Position numbers and translations under genes: made by a program. DNA of 64,000 nucleotides. Source: Parvularculaceae bacterium (GTDB lineage Bacteria; Pseudomonadota; Alphaproteobacteria; Caulobacterales; Parvularculaceae). This document shows positions 26,225 through 34,434 of this stretch, in pieces. Each line of letters starts with the position of its first letter. Position 1 is the first letter of the stretch. Where the stretch lies: the NCBI GenBank assembly GCA_028284065.1, contig JANQSJ010000007.1, positions 1-64,000 on the forward strand, written 5' to 3'. The notes beneath the pieces were generated by a model. That model saw only the letters and a list, made by a program, of their open reading frames with translations, ran no database searches and had not been told where the DNA came from.

Positions 26225-27174
26225 TCCTCGCCCGGCGCGTTCGCCGTCGCGAGAAACCCTCGGAGCGCAGGCAGCGTCTCCCCCGGCGCCTCCTCCATAG
26301 GCACGTGGCCCAATTCGTCGAAGCGAATGAGGCGCGCGTCCGGCATCAGGCCGAGATAGTCCTCGGCGTTAGAAATCGGGATGAGGGCGTCCTTCGCGCC
26401 CCACATCAGGAGCGTCGGCGCGCCGATGGTCGGCAGCAGCGGCGTCGGGTCCACAAGGATCGTCTGGCGCGTGCGCTCTAACAGCGCCTCGCGGGCGCCT
26501 TCGGCCCGGATCAACTCATAATAACGGTCAAGCGTTTCATCCGTGAGCCGCGCCGGGTCGCCATAGCCTGACGCGACATTGGCGCGCATAACCGCGCGCG
26601 GCAGCAAATACCGCATCGCCGACCACACCGGCGGCACCTTCGGCGCTTCTCCGTAATAAAAGCCTTCGCTTTCAAAACCGTCCGGGGAGATGAGGACAAG
26701 CGCGGTTGCGCGATCCGGCCGCGCGGCGGCGAAGCGCCAGGCGATCCGTCCCCCGAGGGAATTGCCGATCACCGTCGCGCGGTCGAGGCCACGCGCGTCC
26801 ATCAGCGCGTCGAGAATGTCGATGGCGCGGTCGTCGTCATAGCGCCCCGTCGGGTCCGGCGGCGACAGGCCGGAACCAGGCAGGTCAAAGCGAATAACGC
26901 GATGGTCCCGGGCGAGATCTTCCGCCCACGCCTCCCAGGTATGCAGGCTTGAGCCAAACCCGTGGATCAAAATGAGCGCGGGCGCGTCCTCGGGTCCATC
27001 ATCGCGCACATGCAGCGGCGCGCCTGCGACCTCGACCATGTCTTCGGCGGCGCGCAGGTAGGACGCTTCAAGACGATCGCGCGGCAGGTCCGGCGCCCAG
27101 GCCCAGACGCCCAAAAGCGCAAACGCGCCGAGGATCGCAATCCCGGCGATAGACAGGAGCGAGGTGAGGCGCAT
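26221..27174 (-). CDS. Membrane-anchored alpha/beta hydrolase
   Basis: The 317-aa protein starts with a hydrophobic anchor (4-27). LILIHGFGSSLHTW is the oxyanion region, GNSLGG holds nucleophile Ser139, the acid is in WGAKDALIP (~Asp262) and the His in DELGHVPMEE (~291). It belongs to the broad MhpC-like hydrolase group. The catalytic domain is probably periplasmic. It is 51 bp downstream of the MoxR gene on the same strand; a functional link is not evident. Substrate unknown. Confidence 0.88.
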   Translation of the reverse strand: MRLTSLLSIAGIAILGAFALLGVWAWAPDLPRDRLEASYLRAAEDMVEVAGAPLHVRDDGPEDAPALILIHGFGSSLHTWEAWAEDLARDHRVIRFDLPGSGLSPPDPTGRYDDDRAIDILDALMDARGLDRATVIGNSLGGRIAWRFAAARPDRATALVLISPDGFESEGFYYGEAPKVPPVWSAMRYLLPRAVMRANVASGYGDPARLTDETLDRYYELIRAEGAREALLERTRQTILVDPTPLLPTIGAPTLLMWGAKDALIPISNAEDYLGLMPDARLIRFDELGHVPMEEAPGETLPALRGFLATANAPGED

Positions 27175-27225
27175 CGGCGGTTCTCCGCCCTTTCATGGGT
27201 GCGGCCAGACTGGCCCGGCGTGACG

Positions 27226-28068
27226 CTAGCCCTCGCGGCGGGCGAGGAAGGCCAGGCGCTCGAAGAGATGCACGTCCTGCTCGTTCTTCAGGAGAGCGCC
27301 GTGAAGCGGCGGGATCGCCTTTCGCGGATCGCGTTCCTTCAACACGTCTTCCGGCAACTCTTCCGACAGGAGCAGCTTCAGCCAGTCAAGAAGCTCCGAC
27401 GTCGACGGCTTCTTCTTAAGGCCCGGCACGTCGCGCACTTCGTAGAAGATTTTGAGCGCGTCGCCGACAAGCCGTTTCTTGATGCCGGGGAAATGCACCT
27501 CGACGATGTCGGTCATCGTCTCCGGGTCCGGAAACTTGATGTAGTGGAAAAAGCACCGGCGCAGGAACGCGTCCGGCAGCTCTTTCTCATTGTTGGACGT
27601 GATGATGACGATCGGCCGCACGCTCGCCTTAACCGTTTCCGCGGTCTCGTAAACAAAGAACTCCATCCGATCGAGCTCCTGCAGGAGATCGTTCGGGAAC
27701 TCGATGTCGGCCTTGTCGATTTCGTCGATCAGGAGAACGGGCCGCGCGTCCGCCGTGAACGCTTCCCACAGTTTCCCGCGCTTGATGTAATTCCTGACCT
27801 CCCGCGCGCGCTCTTCGCCGAGCTGCGAATCCCGCAAACGCGCGACCGCGTCATACTCATAGAGCCCCTGCTGCGCCTTGGTGGTGGACTTGATGTGCCA
27901 TTCGAGCAGCGGCGCGCCGAGGGCGGAGGCGACCTGTTCGGCGAGCACCGTCTTGCCGGTGCCGGGCTCGCCCTTGATGAGCAGCGGCCGCTCCAGCGTG
28001 ACGGCGGCGTTCACCGCCACTTTCAGGTCCTCGGTGGCGATATAGTCCTTGGTGCCTTCGAACTTCAT
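27226..28068 (-). CDS. MoxR-family AAA+ ATPase
   Basis: The 280-aa protein has Walker A GEPGTGKT (about 33-40), Walker B VLLIDEIDKAD (~111-121), sensor 1 IITSNNEKELPDAF and an arginine-finger RRCFFHYI (~165). MoxR ATPases act as chaperones that activate enzyme complexes, usually with a von Willebrand factor A (CoxE-like) partner encoded next door. No VWA gene is adjacent here, only a hydrolase downstream and a lipoprotein metalloprotease divergent upstream. The ribosome binding site is weak. Confidence 0.93.
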   Translation of the reverse strand: MKFEGTKDYIATEDLKVAVNAAVTLERPLLIKGEPGTGKTVLAEQVASALGAPLLEWHIKSTTKAQQGLYEYDAVARLRDSQLGEERAREVRNYIKRGKLWEAFTADARPVLLIDEIDKADIEFPNDLLQELDRMEFFVYETAETVKASVRPIVIITSNNEKELPDAFLRRCFFHYIKFPDPETMTDIVEVHFPGIKKRLVGDALKIFYEVRDVPGLKKKPSTSELLDWLKLLLSEELPEDVLKERDPRKAIPPLHGALLKNEQDVHLFERLAFLARREG

Positions 28069-28245
28069 GCGGGAAACGCGCCTCGCTCATTATCTATTTG
28101 GCCGCGCCGGCCTTTCTTTAGGACGCGCGTCCGGTCAAACTCGGCCGACCTTAAGGGGCGCGGACGCGGCGGGCAATGTCGACGGACTGCAAGGAATGCC
28201 GCGTCGCGTGACGCCCCCGGGATGCATGATGTGGAGAGGGCCTCA

Positions 28246-30729
28246 ATGCGACGCTTGCTGATTTTGTGCCTGGGCGCCTTCCTGGCGGCGGCGTGCGCGC
28301 GGGATGGCGCTTCGACGACAGGCGAAAGCGCGGCGGCCGGAGACGTCCTGTTCTCGCTGGAGCTGAAAGAGGACGGCAAGGCGCTCGCGACCTTCCCGGA
28401 GGCGGGAGAGGATGGCGTTCTCGGGCGCTTCATCCACACGGCGGGCCTTACCGCCGGGCTCGGCTCCAACCCGATCGGCCTTGACCGCGGGCTTGGCGAC
28501 GCCGGGCGCGTCGTCGTGTTCCGCATCGCCGGCGGCAAGCTCGTCCTGGAGCAGGAGAACTGGGAATACCGCGCAAGCGCCGACAATCCGGCGGAGAGAC
28601 GCGCGGTGCGGAACTCCTTCGCTTCATCGGTCCTCTGGGCCGGCAAGTTGGAGGAGGACGCGCCGGCGGGCCGCGTCGCCGTCGACATCGCGCCGTTTCT
28701 CGCCAGCGACGCCATGAACGTCGCCGGTCGGCTGAAGGCGCGCGGCCAGGGGAGCTACGCCCTCGACAAGGACCGAAGTTTCGTCGAGCCGGCGGGCGTT
28801 CTTCTGTTTCCGGACAATGTGGAAGTGGATGCCGCGATTACTTTCAGCGGCGCCGAGCCCGGCGACGAAGTGTCCGAAGTCGCCGCCGACGGCAGGTCGT
28901 TCACGCTGACGCTGCACCATTCTTTCGTACGCTTGCCGGAGGACGGCTTCAGATCGCGGGAATTCGATTCCCGCGTCGGCGTGATCGACATGGCGTATTA
29001 TGACTACAGCGCGCCTCTCGCCGGCCAGGTGCAGCGCGCCTTCGCGCGGCGCTTTCGGTTGCAAAGGGTCGACCCGGCGGCGGAGAAGGGGCCGGTGAAG
29101 AAGCCCATCATCTTCTACGTGGACAATGGCGCCCCGGAGCCGATCCGGTCGGCGCTCGTCGAAGGGGCCTCCTGGTGGGCGGAGGCCTTTGAGGCGGCGG
29201 GTTTTGAGGACGCCTATCGGGTGGAGGTATTGCCCGAAGACGCGCACCCGATGGACGCGCGCTATAACGTCATTCAATGGGTGCACAGACAGACCCGCGG
29301 CTGGTCCTATGGCGGCGGCGCCGCCGACCCGCGGACGGGCGAGATGCTGAAGGCGCGGGTGATCCTCGGCTCTCAGCGCGTGCGCCAGGACCGGATGATA
29401 TTCGAGGGCCTAGCCGGGACCGACAAGACAGGCTCCGGCGCGCCGGACGATCCGCTCCAATTGTCCCTAGCGCGCATTCGCCAGCTTTCGGCTCATGAGG
29501 TGGGCCACACGCTCGGCTTTGCGCATAACTTTGCGGCTAGCACGAACGATCGCGCCTCGGTGATGGACTATCCGGCGCCGCTGGTGCGTCCCGGCAACGA
29601 GAGCGGCCTCGATTTCTCCGAGGCCTATGGCGTCGGCGTCGGCCCCTGGGACGCGTTCGCGACAAAATGGCTTTATGCGGAATTTCCGGAAGGGGTCGAC
29701 GAAGCCGCGGCGCTTGAGGACATGATCGACGACGCGTACGCCTCGGGCTTGCGTTTCGTGGACGACGCCCACGGACGGTCGACCGGCGCCGCCCATCCCT
29801 ATGGCAGCGTCTGGGACAATGGCGCGGACCCCGTCGCGATGCTCGACGAGACGATGGAGGTGCGGGCCAGAGCGCTCGCCGGCTTCGGCGAACGCGTTCT
29901 GAAGGCGGGAGAGCCGACCTCGCGCATGCGCGAAGTCATCGCGCCGATTTACCTCTATCACCGCTATCAGACCGCGGCGGCGGCGAAACTGATTGGCGGC
30001 TACGCGTTTCGGCACGCGGAGAAAGGCGATCCGGATGCGGCGGGGTCGCCGGTTGCGCCGGACCGCCAGCGCGCGGCGCTCGACGCGCTTCTAAAGACGG
30101 TCGACGCCCGGGCGCTCGCCTTGCCGTCGTCGGTGAGCGACCGTCTCTCTCCGACGATTGACGCCGGCTATGGCTGGGCGGGCGGCAAGGAGCAGTTTGA
30201 CGGCGCGACGGGCGCGATGTTCGACGTGTCCTCGGCGGCGAATGCGGCCGCATCGATGACGTTTTCCGCGATCTTTCATCCCGCCCGCGTTGCGCGCGTG
30301 ATTGAGACCGGGCGACGCGGCGATGATGTCCTCACGCTGGAGGAAATGTTCGAGGCGAGCGAAGCGGCCGTCTTTCGCGGGGAGGGCGTCGACGCCGAAC
30401 CGGTCATCGCCCGGGTCGCGCAAGGGCGGTTTGCGGCGACGCTGATGGACCTCGCCGCGAGCGATGTCTCGCCGGAGATTGCAGCGCGTACGGACGGCTA
30501 TCTGAAGGCCTTGAGCGGCCGCATCAGGCCGAGCCTTATCGAGGGCGCGTCGGACGACCGCGCATTTCGCGAGTGGCTGGTCGCGCGCATCGCCGCGCAC
30601 CTCGATCGGCCTGCGCCGTCTTCCGCGCCGGCGCCCGCGGCGATCGCCCCGCCGCCCGGCAGCCCGATCGGCAGCCCGAATGGCGCGGCCGAAAGCTGCT
30701 GGCACTGCGATCCCCTGGGCGTTGAATGA
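28246..30729 (+). CDS. Zinc-dependent metalloprotease lipoprotein (DUF5117/DUF4953-like)
   Basis: The 827-aa protein starts at the ATG with GGAGAGGG upstream. The signal LLILCLGAFLAAACA gives a lipobox cysteine near residue 15, so it is probably a lipoprotein. The N-terminal half contains a DUF5117-like beta domain. Zinc-binding HEVGHTLGFAH lies at 417-427 with ligands His417, His421 and His427 and catalytic Glu418, followed by a SVMDYP Met-turn (~438). The family is widespread in bacteria but has little experimental work. The stop overlaps the nitrilase start (ATGA), forming a three-gene operon. The same frame is open far upstream, but that part is antisense shadow. Confidence 0.92.
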   Translation: MRRLLILCLGAFLAAACARDGASTTGESAAAGDVLFSLELKEDGKALATFPEAGEDGVLGRFIHTAGLTAGLGSNPIGLDRGLGDAGRVVVFRIAGGKLVLEQENWEYRASADNPAERRAVRNSFASSVLWAGKLEEDAPAGRVAVDIAPFLASDAMNVAGRLKARGQGSYALDKDRSFVEPAGVLLFPDNVEVDAAITFSGAEPGDEVSEVAADGRSFTLTLHHSFVRLPEDGFRSREFDSRVGVIDMAYYDYSAPLAGQVQRAFARRFRLQRVDPAAEKGPVKKPIIFYVDNGAPEPIRSALVEGASWWAEAFEAAGFEDAYRVEVLPEDAHPMDARYNVIQWVHRQTRGWSYGGGAADPRTGEMLKARVILGSQRVRQDRMIFEGLAGTDKTGSGAPDDPLQLSLARIRQLSAHEVGHTLGFAHNFAASTNDRASVMDYPAPLVRPGNESGLDFSEAYGVGVGPWDAFATKWLYAEFPEGVDEAAALEDMIDDAYASGLRFVDDAHGRSTGAAHPYGSVWDNGADPVAMLDETMEVRARALAGFGERVLKAGEPTSRMREVIAPIYLYHRYQTAAAAKLIGGYAFRHAEKGDPDAAGSPVAPDRQRAALDALLKTVDARALALPSSVSDRLSPTIDAGYGWAGGKEQFDGATGAMFDVSSAANAAASMTFSAIFHPARVARVIETGRRGDDVLTLEEMFEASEAAVFRGEGVDAEPVIARVAQGRFAATLMDLAASDVSPEIAARTDGYLKALSGRIRPSLIEGASDDRAFREWLVARIAAHLDRPAPSSAPAPAAIAPPPGSPIGSPNGAAESCWHCDPLGVE

Positions 30730-31673
30730 GCCGCCGGGCCGTCACGGCGGCGGTCGTTCAGGCGGGTTCGGTCCTGTTCGATACGCCCGCCACGATGGAG
30801 AAGCTTGCCGACCTCGCATCCGATGCGGCGAACGAGGGCGCGCGGCTCATCGTCTTTCCGGAGGCGTTTGTCGGCGGCTATCCGAAAGGCGCGCATTTCG
30901 GCGCGCCAGTGGGCTCGCGCAGTCCCGACGGGCGGGACCTTTTCCGTCGTTACGCCGAAGGCGCGATCCGCGTTCCGGGACCGGAAGTCGACCGTATGGC
31001 GAGGCTTGCGGGCGCATTAAAGGCGGACCTCGTCATCGGCGCGATCGAAATCGACTCGGTGACGGGCGGCACGCTTTACTGCGTCGTGCTTTTCTTCTCC
31101 GCTGACGGACAGTTTCTCGGCCATCGACGCAAGCTGGTCCCGACGGCGGCGGAGCGCGTCATCTGGGGGCGTGGCGACGGGTCCACCCTCAACGTCGTCA
31201 AGGGAGCGACCGGCCGGATCGCAGGCGTCATCTGCTGGGAGAACTACATGCCGCTCCTGCGCATGAGTCAGTATGCCCAAGGCCCTGACTTCTACTGCGC
31301 GCCGACGGTGGACGACCGGGAGAATTGGACGTCGACCATGCGTACGATTGCGCTGGAAAGCCGCGCGTTCGTCCTGTCGGCGTGCCAGCACCTTGAGGCG
31401 AAACATGTTCCGGATGCGCTCCTCTCCATGCGGATTGAGCCAGCTCCGGACGTCCTCATCGGCGGCGGGTCGGTTGTCATCTCGCCGCTTGGAGAAATCT
31501 TAGCCGGCCCGGCGCGCGGCGTTGAAACCGTCTTGACCGCCGATCTCGAGCTCGATGACATCCTGCGCGCGCGGATGGATTTCGACGTCGCCGGCCATTA
31601 TGCGCGGCCGGACGTGTTCACGCTCGACGTCAACACGGCGGCGACCCCTGCGACGCGGGAGATCGATCAATGA
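30726..31673 (+). CDS. Carbon-nitrogen hydrolase, nitrilase family
   Basis: The 315-aa protein has the nitrilase catalytic triad: Glu46 in FPEAFVGGYP, Lys136 in HRRKLVPT and Cys170 in VICWENYMP. The GGYPKG and CWEN signatures are those of true nitrilases (branch 1), which convert nitriles to carboxylic acid and ammonia. The start overlaps the metalloprotease stop and the stop overlaps the methyltransferase start, so the three are translationally coupled. Why these three go together is not clear from the sequence. Confidence 0.94.
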   Translation: MSRRAVTAAVVQAGSVLFDTPATMEKLADLASDAANEGARLIVFPEAFVGGYPKGAHFGAPVGSRSPDGRDLFRRYAEGAIRVPGPEVDRMARLAGALKADLVIGAIEIDSVTGGTLYCVVLFFSADGQFLGHRRKLVPTAAERVIWGRGDGSTLNVVKGATGRIAGVICWENYMPLLRMSQYAQGPDFYCAPTVDDRENWTSTMRTIALESRAFVLSACQHLEAKHVPDALLSMRIEPAPDVLIGGGSVVISPLGEILAGPARGVETVLTADLELDDILRARMDFDVAGHYARPDVFTLDVNTAATPATREIDQ

Positions 31674-32293
31674 ACCTCTATCAGCGTTATGTGGAGCCAC
31701 GTCTGGTGGAGTGCGCGTGCGCCACGAAGCCGATTTCGAAGCAGCGCGCGAAGGTCGTTCCGCGCGCTTCGGGCAAGGTGCTCGAGATCGGCTTCGGCGC
31801 CGGCCAGAACCTGCCGTTCTATGATGAGGGCAGGGTTGAGAAGCTCTATGCGCTGGAGCCGTCGGCCCTGATGCGCGAACGCGCCGGCAAGCGCGTGAGC
31901 AAAAGCTCGCTCGACATCGAATTTCTCGACCTTCCGGGGGAGGAAATTCCGCTCGACGATGCGTCGGTGGACTCGGTGCTGACGACCTATACGCTGTGCA
32001 CCATACCTGACGTCGGCCGCGCGCTTGACGGCATGCGCCGGGTGTTGAAGCCGGGCGGGACGCTCTTCTTCTGCGAACACGGCCGCGCGCGGGACGAGGG
32101 CGTTCGGCGCTGGCAGGACCGGCTGAACGGCGTGTGGGGAGCAATCGCCGGCGGCTGCAATCTCAATCGCAACATCCCCGTCATACTGCGCCAGGCGGGG
32201 TTCGATTTCGACGAGTTGACGGCTGACTACCTGCCATCGACGCCGAAAATCGCCGGCTACAATTACTGGGGCGCGGCGAGGGCGAACGCCTGA
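31670..32293 (+). CDS. Class I SAM-dependent methyltransferase
   Basis: The 207-aa protein has Rossmann motif I VLEIGFGAGQNLPFY (~38-52), an acidic residue after the second strand (LYALEPS), motif LTTYTLCTI, and the post-motif LKPGGTLFFCEHGRA. It resembles UbiE/PmtA-like and METTL7-like small methyltransferases; the CEHGRA ending favours the latter. Last gene of the coupled operon (ATGA overlap at 31670). Substrate unknown. It is convergent with the oxidoreductase gene 12 bp away. Confidence 0.9.
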   Translation: MNLYQRYVEPRLVECACATKPISKQRAKVVPRASGKVLEIGFGAGQNLPFYDEGRVEKLYALEPSALMRERAGKRVSKSSLDIEFLDLPGEEIPLDDASVDSVLTTYTLCTIPDVGRALDGMRRVLKPGGTLFFCEHGRARDEGVRRWQDRLNGVWGAIAGGCNLNRNIPVILRQAGFDFDELTADYLPSTPKIAGYNYWGAARANA

Positions 32294-32305
32294 CGCCTGG
32301 TTAGG

Positions 32306-33910
32306 TTAGATATCCTTCAGTATCTCCCGCGCGCAATTGCGGCCGGGTACGCCCGTGACGCCGCCGCCCGGGTGCGCGCCCGCGCCGCAGAGGTAGAGCC
32401 CGCTGATCGGCAGGCGATAGTCGGCGGCTCCGAGTTGCGGGCGCGCGGAGAACATCTGGTTGAGCGACAGTCGGCCATGGAAGATGTCGCCGCCGGTGAG
32501 GCCGAACTTCCGCTCCAGATCGAGCGGCGAATGGATCTGCGTTGATATAATCAGCTCACGGATGCCCGGCGCATAACGCTCGACCGTCGCGATAATGGTC
32601 TCGGCGGCCTCCTCGCGGGCGTCGTCCCACGACCGGCCGCCGGGCAATTCAGGCGCGAAGTGCTGGCAGAAAAGGCTCGCCACATGCGCGCCTTCCGGCG
32701 CAAGCGTGTCGTCGAGGGTCGAGGGGATGAGCATCTCCACGACAGGGTCGCGCGACCAGCCATGGAGCTTCGCTTCCAGATAGGCGCGTTCCAGATAGTC
32801 GACGGAGGGGCCGATAACGATTCCCGCCCTGTGATGCTCTTCCGTTCCGTCAGAGGGCGCGCAGGCGAACTGCGGCAGGCCGGAAAGCGCAAGATTCATC
32901 CGAAACGTCGCCGATCCGCACTTGTAATTGGCCATCCGCTCACGGAATGCGGCGCCTTTCTCCGGAAGAGGCGCCTCGTCCGGAATGAGATCGCGCATAA
33001 GCCGCTTCGGATTTGCGTTCGAGACGATGACCGGCGCGCGATAGATGCGGCCGTCTTCCAGCCGCACGCCCGCCGCTGCGCCATTGTCGACCAGGACCTC
33101 CGCCACAGGCGCGTCCACCTCGATGCGGGCGCCGCGGGCTTCGGCGCTTTTACGCATCGCCTGCGTGATTGCGCCCATGCCGCCGATCGCGTGGCCCCAT
33201 TCGCCCTTTCGTCCGTTCACCTCGCCGAAGGCGTGGTGCAGCAGGACGTAGGCCGTACCCGGCGTCGACGGGGCCGCGTAGTTGCCGACAATGCCGTCAA
33301 AGGCGAAAGCGCCGATGATCGCCGGGTGCTCGAAATAGCGGCGCAGGAAATCTTCCGCTGAGAGCGTGAAGAGATCAAAGACGAGCCGCTGCGCGTCGTC
33401 CTTCAGGCGGCTGAGCCGCCCACCGACTTTCAGCGCCCGCCAGATATCGGCGACGCCGCCGCCAAGATTGGGAGGCGTTTCGAGAATGAGCCCGCGCAGG
33501 ACGTCCGCCGCCGCTTCGATATCTGCGCTATAGCGCGAGAGGGCCTCAGCGTCAGCGTGCGACAGCCGCGCGAATTCATCCTTGTTGCGATCCGCGTCAA
33601 AGGTGAGTTTCAGGTGCTCGCCCGGCGTGTCGCCGAGCGGCCAGAAGTTCGCGATCTCCCGCGAAACGACGCTTAGGCCATGGGCGTAAAGATCGAGATC
33701 GTCGATGACATTCGGGTTCAGCAGGCTGACGGTGTAGCTCGCCGTGGAATTGCGGAAACCCGGATGAAATTCCTCCGTCACCGCCGCGCCGCCGACAATG
33801 CCGCGAGCTTCCAGCGCGAGAACAGACTTGCCCTCGGCCGCCAGATAGCCGGCGCAGACAAGGCCGTTATGGCCCGCGCCAATAATGATGATGTCCGCGT
33901 CCGTCGACAT
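32306..33910 (-). CDS. FAD-dependent oxidoreductase, phytoene-desaturase/PYROXD2-like
   Basis: The 534-aa protein has an N-terminal dinucleotide motif IIIGAGHNGLVCAGYLA and the following ALEARGIVGGAAVTEE. It ends with the second FAD-contact block LYLCGAGAHPGGGVTGVPGRN. This is the layout of CrtI-type desaturases and of PYROXD2-like proteins; no carotenoid genes are adjacent, so the latter is more likely. GGAG lies before the ATG at 33910; a GTG four codons earlier (33922) lacks a site. Substrate unknown. Confidence 0.9.
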   Translation of the reverse strand: MSTDADIIIIGAGHNGLVCAGYLAAEGKSVLALEARGIVGGAAVTEEFHPGFRNSTASYTVSLLNPNVIDDLDLYAHGLSVVSREIANFWPLGDTPGEHLKLTFDADRNKDEFARLSHADAEALSRYSADIEAAADVLRGLILETPPNLGGGVADIWRALKVGGRLSRLKDDAQRLVFDLFTLSAEDFLRRYFEHPAIIGAFAFDGIVGNYAAPSTPGTAYVLLHHAFGEVNGRKGEWGHAIGGMGAITQAMRKSAEARGARIEVDAPVAEVLVDNGAAAGVRLEDGRIYRAPVIVSNANPKRLMRDLIPDEAPLPEKGAAFRERMANYKCGSATFRMNLALSGLPQFACAPSDGTEEHHRAGIVIGPSVDYLERAYLEAKLHGWSRDPVVEMLIPSTLDDTLAPEGAHVASLFCQHFAPELPGGRSWDDAREEAAETIIATVERYAPGIRELIISTQIHSPLDLERKFGLTGGDIFHGRLSLNQMFSARPQLGAADYRLPISGLYLCGAGAHPGGGVTGVPGRNCAREILKDI

Positions 33911-34045
33911 TCGCTCCGCCACTACGCGCGTTAACCTTAACCGGCGGTTGCCGTGGTTCGTCAGCTTCGCCGCTCTATTCTGTCGCTGCGTTTACGGTGA
34001 AACGCTAGCGTGCCGGCTTCGGACCAATCGGTATGAGTAAGTTGC

Positions 34046-34360
34046 GTGGCCGAAAATCAAGAACAATTGGACGACGAGACGTCGTTTGCCGCGGACGATG
34101 GCGCGACGGGCCGGGCGCTGGGGCGGGCCGACGGCGCGCCGGCGACGCAACTCGCCATCGAGCGCGTCCTTGGGGAGGGGGCGCATCTTTGCGTCCTGCC
34201 GCAGCCAGAGGGGCGGCCGATCTACCAGACAGTTGATTCGCGCACGGGCGAGGTGCGGGGCGAGTGGACCGAGGCGGCGTTCCTGCGCCTCGTGCGCGGC
34301 GTGCGCGCCGACGTTTTTTGCGACGCCGACGCCGGATTGCTCCTCGGCGTCAAGGATTGA
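34046..34360 (+). CDS. Small hypothetical protein
   Basis: The 104-aa product reads from a GTG start with only a weak upstream GAG, so start confidence is low. It has an acidic N-terminus (~1-35), then a compact segment with TVDSRTGEVRGEW that loosely recalls the DxxTGEV motif of FlaG-like proteins. That likeness is too short to rely on, and no flagellar genes are nearby. Codon use and GC match the neighbours. It sits between a divergent oxidoreductase gene and the ThDP enzyme gene, 74 bp before the latter. Function unknown. Confidence 0.55.
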   Translation: MAENQEQLDDETSFAADDGATGRALGRADGAPATQLAIERVLGEGAHLCVLPQPEGRPIYQTVDSRTGEVRGEWTEAAFLRLVRGVRADVFCDADAGLLLGVKD

Positions 34361-34434
34361 TCGACCCGGACCGGAGGTAAAGGGACCGCTCTGCGCCGTC
34401 GACGAAGCGGCGCCAGCAAGGCATAAGTCGGCCC

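Noticed and set aside
26962-28245. A 1.3-kb open extension upstream of the metalloprotease in the same frame
   Set aside because: It runs antisense to the hydrolase and MoxR genes. The lipoprotein signal and ribosome site at 28246 mark the real start.
33925-33945. TTAACCTTAACC as a possible CtrA site
   Set aside because: CtrA sites need TTAA-N7-TTAA; the spacing here is 2, so the match is not valid.
34046-34360. FlaG-like flagellar protein
   Set aside because: The similarity is limited to a DxxTGEV stretch and there are no flagellar genes nearby, so it was left as hypothetical.
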